DNA from: Chloroflexota bacterium
Lineage (GTDB): Bacteria > Chloroflexota > Dehalococcoidia > SHYB01
Reading direction: 5' to 3'
DNA length: 5,025 nucleotides
Assembly (NCBI GenBank): GCA_016200725.1
Contig: JACQEE010000308.1
Coordinates: 1-5,025 of the forward strand
Positions 1-4,069 of the stretch are shown piece by piece (position 1 is the stretch's first letter; every line of letters starts with the position of its first letter). Position numbers and translations under genes: made by a program. Under the pieces are notes generated by a model, which was given only the letters and a program-made list of their open reading frames with translations, had not been told where the DNA came from and ran no database searches.

Positions 1-214
1 AGATGCGCGCGGTGACCAGCAGCACGTTGTGGACCGACGCGGAGGTGGCGAGCAGCGCGTAGTTGTCGAGGCCGGGCCGCGGCTCGGTGACGCTGATCCA
101 CAGCACCCGGGCGAGCGGGAAGAAGTAGAAGGCCAGCATGGCGACGAGCGCGGGGGCCACGAGCAGCCAGTAGAACGCGCGGACGGACAGGGCGCCCGAC
201 AGGCCGCCGGGTCT
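1..214 (-). other. Fused segment: ABC transporter permease N-terminus (spermidine/putrescine or PotB-like type)
   Basis: Residues 186-256 of the chimeric ORF resemble the first part of a binding-protein-dependent ABC permease. A short polar start is followed by a strong hydrophobic segment (about 199-227: FYWLLVAPALVAML, then AFYFFPLARVLW). Next comes the PGLDNYALL motif, which in COG1176-type permeases is the usual GLxNYxxLL just before the second membrane region, and VHNVLLVTARI matches the 'LLNTLRI' stretch that follows. Such proteins form the inner-membrane channel for polyamine-like or other small solutes. No Met, Val or Leu start with a Shine-Dalgarno is visible near residue 186, so the segment has no evident start of its own and would be translated as part of the fusion. 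The rest of the permease lies beyond the window. The family assignment is by eye; the exact substrate is unknown. Confidence 0.75.
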
Positions 215-769
215 GGCGCGCGCAGCGACGGCCACCTGGTTTCGCGCGAAGAGCACCTCGGTGCCATCCGCGGTGCGCGACACACCCATGTCGGCGGTGA
301 AGTCCTCGGCGCCGAAGGCGATGGCTACGACCCGAGACGACGCCGTCGCGATCTCGAAGGCGCGCATCACGCCGAGCGCGCTCTCGATAAACGGGATGAT
401 GCGCACGTGACCGAAGGGCAGCCCCTTCCCCTGCTCCAGGTTGGAAATCATGTCGTCGAGCCGCCGAACTTGGTCTGGGGACTCCATCTTCGGCAGCGTC
501 ACACCCGTCAGATCTTTCGAGATGATGGCATTCAGATCGTCCAGCAGGAACGGCGAGTCGATGGGGTTGACGCGGGCGAACACTTTCGCGCCTTTCGCCA
601 AGGCAGGCAGCGCATCGCGGAGCATGTGCCGCGCCTTCGCCTTGTCTGGATCGAGGACGCCGCTCTCGAGGTCGGGGACGAGCGCATCAGGCCGGAGATC
701 TTGCGCCTTGCGCAGAAACTTCTCCCGGTTGGCCGGGACGAAGAGGAGGGAGCGAAGTGGTTCTAGCAA
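1..769 (-). CDS. Chimeric ORF: CitE-like (HpcH/HpaI aldolase family) lyase fused in frame to ABC permease N-terminus; partial at left edge
   Basis: The minus-strand frame from 769 to the left edge is open for 256 codons with no stop. Residues 1-185 are a CitE/malyl-CoA-lyase-like TIM-barrel protein: RSLLFVPANR near the start, VPDLESGV (31-38), ARVNP with Arg66, LPKMES (92-97), IIPFIES with metal-binding Glu129, and AFGAEDFTADMG with Asp156. These enzymes cleave or form acyl-CoA esters such as malyl- or citramalyl-CoA using Mg2+. From about residue 186 the homology ends and the frame becomes a hydrophobic ABC-permease N-terminus. The last third of the lyase barrel and its C-terminal region (about 100 residues) are missing, so lyase activity is doubtful. 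The start is TTG at 769: AAGGA (777-781) lies 7 nt upstream and an in-frame TGA at 788-790 rules out a longer protein. By eye it is about 40-50% identical to the neighbouring lyase, with DLES where that copy has DLED. It could be a deletion fusion or an assembly chimera. Confidence 0.85.
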   Translation of the reverse strand, partial: MLEPLRSLLFVPANREKFLRKAQDLRPDALVPDLESGVLDPDKAKARHMLRDALPALAKGAKVFARVNPIDSPFLLDDLNAIISKDLTGVTLPKMESPDQVRRLDDMISNLEQGKGLPFGHVRIIPFIESALGVMRAFEIATASSRVVAIAFGAEDFTADMGVSRTADGTEVLFARNQVAVAARARPGGLSGALSVRAFYWLLVAPALVAMLAFYFFPLARVLWISVTEPRPGLDNYALLATSASVHNVLLVTARI

Positions 770-776
770 ATAAATG

Positions 777-781
777 TCCTT
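777..781 (-). promoter_or_regulatory. Shine-Dalgarno (AAGGA) deciding the TTG start of the chimeric lyase ORF
   Basis: On the minus strand AAGGA is followed by a 7-nt spacer and then TTG at 769. No ATG or GTG lies between the upstream in-frame stop and the conserved RSLLFVP segment, so this site supports TTG as the initiator. Confidence 0.6.
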
Positions 782-840
782 ACGCCTTCAGCACTCCGGA
801 GCGCTCGCTTCGCTCGCGTTACCCCTCACCACACCCACGA

Positions 841-867
841 GACCCTTCGACTTCGCTCAGGGTGACA
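841..867. repeat. Dispersed intergenic repeat of the 'ACCCT-TCGACTTCGCTC-AGGGT' kind
   Basis: In the 103-bp gap between the two lyase genes, perfect arms ACCCT (842-846) and AGGGT (859-863) flank a 12-base centre, TCGACTTCGCTC. From general familiarity, this sequence (TGTCACCCTGAGCGAAG on the other strand) closely resembles short repeats scattered between genes in many environmental bacterial genomes; its copy number here cannot be seen. Just beside it, 802-818 holds a tandem CGCTCGCTT-CGCTCG motif. No T-run follows, so it is not a convincing terminator. Confidence 0.6.
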
Positions 868-872
868 GTTGG

Positions 873-1754
873 TCACCGCTTCGACGCTTCGAGACGCTCC
901 ATGGCCTGCGAGAGTTCGACCAACTTCACGGCGCGCTTCCAGACCGGCGTGTCCACCATCTTGCCGTCGAGAGCGACGGCGGCGGTGCCGCGCTTCTTCG
1001 CGTCCTCGAACGCCTGGATGACACGATTGGCGTGCGTGACCTCGGCCTCGGTGGGCTTGAAGACCTGGTTCACCGGGCCGATCTGGTTGGGGTGGATGAC
1101 GAACTTGCCCTTGCAGCCGACGGCTTTCGCGCGGCGGGCGTCGGCCACCATGCTATCGATGTCGTTGAAGTCGGGGTCGGGCGTGTCGTAGGCGATGAGG
1201 TCGTTGGCGCGTGCGGCGATGGCCACGATGGCCCGCGCTGTCTGGATCTCCTCGGAACCCTTCGTCCGCGCGACGCCCATGTCGGCAGTGTAGTCCTCTG
1301 CGCCGAAGGCCAGGCCGACGAGGCGGTCGGTGGCGCAGGCAATCTCGCGCACGTTGTTGACGCCCTTACCCGTCTCGATCCACGGGATGATTTTCGTGTG
1401 GCCGATGGGCAGCCCACGCTCGCGCTCGAGGCCCGTGAGCAGCCCAGCGAGTTCCTTCGCCATGTCTGCCGACTCCATCTTGCCGATGCTGATCCCTTCG
1501 ATGTGCTTCGACACGATGGCCTTGAGGTCGTCGAATGTCCACTCGGTCTGTAGTCCGTTGATGCGCACGAAGACGTGGTTGCCGGCGAGACGGGGCAGGA
1601 ACTCCGACACAACCGCTCGCGCATTGGCCTTCTCGTCGGGCGGCACCGAGTCCTCGAGGTCTGGCACAAGCGCGTCGGCGGGTAGTTTGGTGCCCTTCTC
1701 CAGCATCTTCGGGTTATTCCCCGGAATGAACAGCAGTGTTCGGAACCAGTCCAC
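873..1754 (-). CDS. CitE-like acyl-CoA lyase (HpcH/HpaI aldolase/citrate lyase family), complete
   Basis: This 293-residue protein is full length for the CitE/malyl-CoA-lyase family of Mg2+-dependent TIM-barrel enzymes, which split or hydrolyse acyl-CoA esters such as malyl-, citramalyl- or beta-methylmalyl-CoA. Landmarks are RTLLFIPGN (5-13), VPDLEDSV (30-37), VRIN with Arg64 for substrate or CoA binding, GKMES (91-95), IIPWIET with Glu127, and FGAEDYTADMG with Asp154; Glu and Asp are the expected metal ligands. KFVIHPNQI (217-225) is the late-barrel signature that the downstream paralogue lacks. I chose GTG at 1754 because GGAGG lies 5 nt upstream (1760-1764). TTG at 1766 would add four residues but has no ribosome site. 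The gene follows the FAD oxidase by 243 bp and precedes the chimeric paralogue by 103 bp, all on one strand. The family is clear; the exact substrate, and lyase versus thioesterase activity, are not. Confidence 0.93.
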   Translation of the reverse strand: MDWFRTLLFIPGNNPKMLEKGTKLPADALVPDLEDSVPPDEKANARAVVSEFLPRLAGNHVFVRINGLQTEWTFDDLKAIVSKHIEGISIGKMESADMAKELAGLLTGLERERGLPIGHTKIIPWIETGKGVNNVREIACATDRLVGLAFGAEDYTADMGVARTKGSEEIQTARAIVAIAARANDLIAYDTPDPDFNDIDSMVADARRAKAVGCKGKFVIHPNQIGPVNQVFKPTEAEVTHANRVIQAFEDAKKRGTAAVALDGKMVDTPVWKRAVKLVELSQAMERLEASKR

Positions 1755-1759
1755 GGGCG

Positions 1760-1764
1760 CCTCC
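1760..1764 (-). promoter_or_regulatory. Shine-Dalgarno GGAGG selecting the GTG start of the complete lyase
   Basis: On the minus strand GGAGG, spacer CGCCC, then GTG at 1754. The same ten bases GGAGGCGCCC directly precede the ATG of the small ORF at 3778. Confidence 0.7.
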
Positions 1765-1798
1765 AAACAGATGTAATGAGCGGCGAGAGAGCGTCGGC

Positions 1799-1804
1799 AT
1801 TATA
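1799..1804 (-). promoter_or_regulatory. Candidate -10 box TATAAT upstream of the lyase gene
   Basis: A perfect TATAAT on the minus strand lies about 44 nt upstream of the GTG start. No good TTGACA-like -35 is seen at 16-18 nt; the hairpin repeat at 1813-1830 occupies that position. It may give the lyase gene its own transcription start in addition to read-through from the FAD oxidase. Confidence 0.4.
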
Positions 1805-1812
1805 CCTCACCC

Positions 1813-1972
1813 GCCCGATGGGAATCGGGCACCCTCTCCATCGGAGATGGAGAGGGGAAGATCCCCTTCCCCTTTGCCGACCGGCGGTGAGCAAATGTGT
1901 ACAGGGCTAAACCTCGTAGCGTTTCACCCTCACCCCTTACCCTCTCCCTCGAAGGAGAGGGCGATTGCTCAC
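1813..1972. repeat. Composite intergenic repeat with three perfect hairpins
   Basis: Between the FAD oxidase stop and the lyase start lie three perfect inverted repeats. The first is GCCCGAT/ATCGGGC (1813-1819 with 1824-1830, GNRA-type GGGA loop). The second is CCCTCTCCATC/GATGGAGAGGG (1832-1842 with 1846-1856, 3-base loop). The third is CCCTCTCC/GGAGAGGG (1940-1947 with 1954-1961). The second and third share the CCCTCTCC...GGAGAGGG core, which looks like the GGGAGAGGG-class dispersed repeats found in many environmental bacterial genomes. GTGAGCAA (1887-1894) and TTGCTCAC (1965-1972) form an 8-bp inverted pair around the third hairpin. No uridine run follows any stem in the leftward direction, so standard terminator function is not supported. 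The 243-bp gap otherwise holds only the start signals of the lyase gene; I see no gene in it. Confidence 0.75.
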
Positions 1973-1997
1973 TGTCCTTCATGTCGTGTTTGTGCTC

Positions 1998-3398
1998 CTA
2001 ACCTAGCGCTAACTTTCCCGGGTTCATGATGCCCTTTGGGTCGAGGGCGCGCTTGATGGCGCGGAGGGCGTCGAGGCCGGCGCCGGGCTCGGAGGGCCAG
2101 AGGCCGAGAAACTTGACGCCGACGCCGTGGATGCACTCCATCGAACCGCCCATCTCCTGCGCGAGGCGCATCAGGCGCTCGCTGGTGCGCTGCGCCGCGG
2201 CCTGGTCGACCTCGCGGCCCTCCTGCGCGACGACGACCACGGTGAAGAGGTCGGGGCGGCCCCAGATGTCGTACTCGCGCGAGGCTAGGCCCGCTTCGGC
2301 GAGTATCTCTTCGCAGCGGCGACGGTACTCAGGGATGCGGTCGGCGGGCACCGCCGGATTCAGATAGTCGAACCAGCGCATCCCGGGCCAGACGGTGTTG
2401 CGGGCGAAGCGGCGACCCTTGGCCATGCGTTCCTTCCAGTAGTCGGCGATCTGGTGGCGCGTGTCCCAGAACTCGCGGGCCTCCTGTTCGCCGAGGTCGC
2501 GGGCATGATGCGCCTGGCAGATCGCGACCGCCTGGCTCTCGTGGGCGGCCACTTCGGCGGCGAAGCCTTCGAAGGCTAGGTGCATCAGCGCGTCGGCGTC
2601 GGTGGGGCGCTGCGCGTAGTCGAGCATCGCGGGCTTCACGCCGCGACGGCCCATCTCCACGATGGCCGCGTAGCCGTCGTCGAAGGTGGAGAAACCGAAG
2701 GCGCGCAGGGTGCGCCGCTCGGGGAGGGGGAAAGCCTTGATCAGCGCCGCGTTGATGACGCCGAGCGTGCCCTCCGCGCCGATGAACAGGCCGTGCATCT
2801 TGGGGCCGGCGGCAGCGGTCACGTGTCGCGCTTCCATCAGATCACCGTTGGGCAGTACGACCTCGAGTGCGAGCATCTGCTCGGCCATCGTGCCGTACTT
2901 TGCAAGGAGGTAGCCTGCGCCGCCGGTGGAGATAGCGCCGCCGAGCGTGGCGATGCCCGCGCTCCAGGGGTCGTGGCCGCACATGAGGCCATCCTTGCCG
3001 AGCGCGGCGTTCAGGTCGCTGAGGTAGATGCCTGCTTCCGCAAGTGCGGTCATGCCAGCGACGCTCACATGGCGAACGCGGTTGAGGCGGCGCAGGTCGA
3101 GGGTGATGCCTGCGCGCAGTGGCACCGCGCCACCGAGGACGCCGGTCCCGCCGCCCCAGGGCACGATGGGCGTGCCCGTCTCGTTGGCAAGGCGCACGAT
3201 TGCTTGCACCTCGGCGGTCGTGCCGGGGCGGACGACGACGTCGGGCAGCGGCGGTCGCTTGCCGAGCAGCGTCTCGGCCCGCGAGGGCGGGAGGGCGTCG
3301 TAGGCGTACTCCTCGCGGTCGTCGTTGCCCGCGAGCACGTGCGGTGCACCGACGATGGCGGCGAGGGCAGAGGCCAGGTTGCGGACGTTGGTGGTCAT
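1998..3398 (-). CDS. FAD-linked oxidase/dehydrogenase, GlcD or D-lactate dehydrogenase type (VAO/PCMH family)
   Basis: This 466-residue protein has the two-domain plan of the VAO/PCMH flavoenzymes, which oxidise 2-hydroxy acids or related alcohols with FAD and pass electrons to a carrier. The FAD-binding half shows VVVRPGTTAEVQAIV (54-68), the pyrophosphate loop PIVPWGGGTGVLGGA (77-91), the GIATLGGAISTGGAG loop (148-162) followed by KYGTMAEQMLALEVVLPNG (167-185), and FIGAEGTLGVI (205-215). The C-terminal half ends with HGVG (424-427) and LDPKGIMNPGKL (452-463), both typical of GlcD-like proteins. The HxGDGNxH-type metal site of classic GlcD/D-LDH is not visible, and HGVG follows ECI instead of the usual GE. 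The start is ATG 3398. The frame stays open to 3593, but that extension is repeat-derived and non-conserved. There is no Shine-Dalgarno, and a -10-like box ends 6 nt upstream, suggesting a leaderless transcript. It is the first gene of the leftward group; the substrate is unknown. Confidence 0.93.
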   Translation of the reverse strand: MTTNVRNLASALAAIVGAPHVLAGNDDREEYAYDALPPSRAETLLGKRPPLPDVVVRPGTTAEVQAIVRLANETGTPIVPWGGGTGVLGGAVPLRAGITLDLRRLNRVRHVSVAGMTALAEAGIYLSDLNAALGKDGLMCGHDPWSAGIATLGGAISTGGAGYLLAKYGTMAEQMLALEVVLPNGDLMEARHVTAAAGPKMHGLFIGAEGTLGVINAALIKAFPLPERRTLRAFGFSTFDDGYAAIVEMGRRGVKPAMLDYAQRPTDADALMHLAFEGFAAEVAAHESQAVAICQAHHARDLGEQEAREFWDTRHQIADYWKERMAKGRRFARNTVWPGMRWFDYLNPAVPADRIPEYRRRCEEILAEAGLASREYDIWGRPDLFTVVVVAQEGREVDQAAAQRTSERLMRLAQEMGGSMECIHGVGVKFLGLWPSEPGAGLDALRAIKRALDPKGIMNPGKLALG

Positions 3399-3404
3399 AG
3401 GGGG

Positions 3405-3410
3405 ATGATA
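3405..3410 (-). promoter_or_regulatory. Candidate -10 box (TATCAT) for leaderless transcription of the FAD oxidase
   Basis: On the minus strand TATCAT is followed by six bases (CCCCCT) and then ATG, so the expected transcription start falls on or next to the start codon. No Shine-Dalgarno is present in the preceding 25 nt. No clear -35 is found; a hairpin (3428-3445) occupies that area. Confidence 0.4.
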
Positions 3411-3427
3411 CCGCACCGTTGGCCAAA

Positions 3428-3449
3428 CCTCCCCGCGTGGGGAGGGTAG
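3428..3449. repeat. Hairpin repeat CCTCCCC-GCGT-GGGGAGG upstream of the FAD oxidase
   Basis: Perfect 7-bp arms (3428-3434 and 3439-3445) surround a 4-base loop. GGGGAGGGTAG at 3439-3449 recurs as an exact direct copy at 3652-3662, 213 bp away, so the ATT array and the degenerate tail of the small ORF lie between two copies of one repeat motif. Confidence 0.6.
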
Positions 3450-3480
3450 AACCGTGGTGTTTTGCCGTTCAAATGTCGTC

Positions 3481-3568
3481 ATTACGGGGCCATTGTGCGG
3501 GGATTCCCGCGGGATTGTGCCGGTATTGCCATCGCATTTGTCGCGCATTTGCCGGTCATTGTGGTGGC
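3481..3568. repeat. Array of eight 11-bp units with invariant ATT
   Basis: ATT occurs at 3481, 3492, 3503, 3514, 3525, 3536, 3547 and 3558, exactly 11 bp apart each time. The remaining eight positions of each unit are mostly G or C, roughly GTGCGGGC with much variation. The phase weakens outside: 3459 gives GTTTTGCCGTT, 3580 gives GTTGGCCGCGG, and a further ATT at 3592 is one base off. Eleven is not a multiple of three, so a coding repeat is not the cause. The spacing is close to one helical turn. Its function is unknown; options are intrinsic curvature, a phased protein-binding array, or a dispersed mini-repeat. Confidence 0.75.
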
Positions 3569-3778
3569 AACCCGAATCTGTTGGCCGCGGCATTTGCCAC
3601 GTCGAACGGCATTACCGAGGCGGCTTGAGGTGGCTCTACCCGGACGCCGGCGGGGAGGGTAGGGGAGACCCTTCGGGGACTCAGGGCAGGCTCTGCCAAC
3701 TTCGGCGAGGGTGTCGAGGAAGCGGTGCTGCATGACGCCGGCCTGGCCAGGGTCGAGGCCGGTTGGTTCACGAGACAT
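3482..3778 (-). pseudogene. Small 98-codon ORF with strong ribosome site; probably a truncated gene start running into repeats
   Basis: ATG at 3778 is preceded by GGAGG with a 5-nt spacer (3784-3788), the best ribosome site in this gap. The first 28-30 codons (MSREPTGLDPGQAGVMQHRF, then LDTLAEVGRA) use G/C-ending codons much like the neighbouring genes. From about residue 31 the frame crosses hairpin repeats (3636-3697) and then the 11-bp ATT array, giving a low-complexity Pro/Arg-rich and then Met/Asn-rich tail that does not look like a folded protein. I read this as the 5' end of a lost gene whose body was replaced by repeats, or a small leader-type protein. No family is recognised. Confidence 0.35.
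3636..3697. repeat. Cluster of three hairpins (dispersed repeat-like)
   Basis: CTACCC (3636-3641) pairs with GGGTAG (3657-3662) around a CGCCGGCG palindrome. GAG-A-CCC/GGG-A-CTC at 3665-3682 has one A-A mismatch and a TTCG tetraloop (3672-3675). GGCAG/CTGCC (3685-3689 with 3693-3697) has a 3-base loop. The tight succession and the shared GGGGAGGGTAG motif suggest a mobile or dispersed repeat unit. No T-run follows, so it is not a clear terminator. Confidence 0.55.
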
Positions 3779-3788
3779 GGGCGCCTCC

Positions 3789-4050
3789 GATAAAGACAAA
3801 TGTTCTCCCAAGTCTAATATACGGACGTAGGCAAGGGGTGGATGGCAGGGCTTTCCCTCTAGGTGTTGTGCCCCAGTTGAGATTTGGACAGGTGTCGGGG
3901 CGCGCCGAATCTGGGGAGAAGGGGCCTGACACGAAACGTCAGGCAGGTGGCGGCCAATTAGACTCGCCCTCACCTGCCGCAGAACCGACTCGTGGTTGCT
4001 GGACCTGCTCCCTGGCCATGGGGTGTGACGCCTGTCCGCGGCGAGTCTCG
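3789..4050. other. Non-coding divergent intergenic region with hairpins and GACTCG motifs
   Basis: No credible gene is seen here. GCCTGAC/GTCAGGC (3924-3930 with 3938-3944, 7-base loop) is a perfect stem without a T-run. GGCAGGTG (3942-3949) and CACCTGCC (3971-3978) form an 8-bp inverted pair that competes with it. GACTCG occurs at 3961 and 3987, and its complement CGAGTC at 4042. GACTCGCC (3961-3968) and GGCGAGTC (4040-4047) are perfect inverted copies. CGAGTCTCG (4042-4050) is a small palindrome touching the -10 box of the amidohydrolase and could be an operator half. Confidence 0.4.
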
Positions 4051-4056
4051 TATAAT
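4051..4056 (+). promoter_or_regulatory. -10 box TATAAT of the amidohydrolase gene, near-leaderless
   Basis: A perfect TATAAT ends 13 nt before ATG 4070, placing the expected transcription start about 6-7 nt before the start codon. No Shine-Dalgarno is present (the spacer is GCGGCCCACCGCC). The best -35 match, GTGACG at 4025-4030, has a 20-bp spacer and is weak. Confidence 0.6.
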
Positions 4057-4069
4057 GCGGCCCACCGCC

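Noticed and set aside
29..766. 245-codon plus-strand ORF
   Set aside because: It is the exact antisense, codon-in-register shadow of the lyase-permease ORF. Its composition is Arg/Gly/Asp/His-rich with no family motifs.
774..1553. 259-codon plus-strand ORF antisense to the complete lyase
   Set aside because: The opposite strand has clear conserved lyase motifs. This frame reflects GC-rich codon bias.
1800..1982. 60-codon minus-strand ORF
   Set aside because: It consists of translated hairpin repeats rich in Ser, Pro, Arg and Glu, with no ribosome site.
2580..3449. 289-codon plus-strand ORF antisense to the FAD oxidase
   Set aside because: The FAD oxidase motifs on the minus strand are unambiguous; the antisense product is low-complexity Ala/Gly/His/Asp/Val.
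3481..3568. CRISPR array interpretation of the periodic region
   Set aside because: The unit is only 11 bp with three invariant bases; there are no long repeats, spacers or cas genes.
3399..3593. 65-residue N-terminal extension of the FAD oxidase to 3593
   Set aside because: It is translated from the hairpin and the 11-bp array, lacks family similarity, and has no ribosome site. ATG 3398 fits the family N-terminus.
3924..3944. Rho-independent terminator at the GCCTGAC/GTCAGGC stem
   Set aside because: No T-run follows on either strand and no gene ends nearby.
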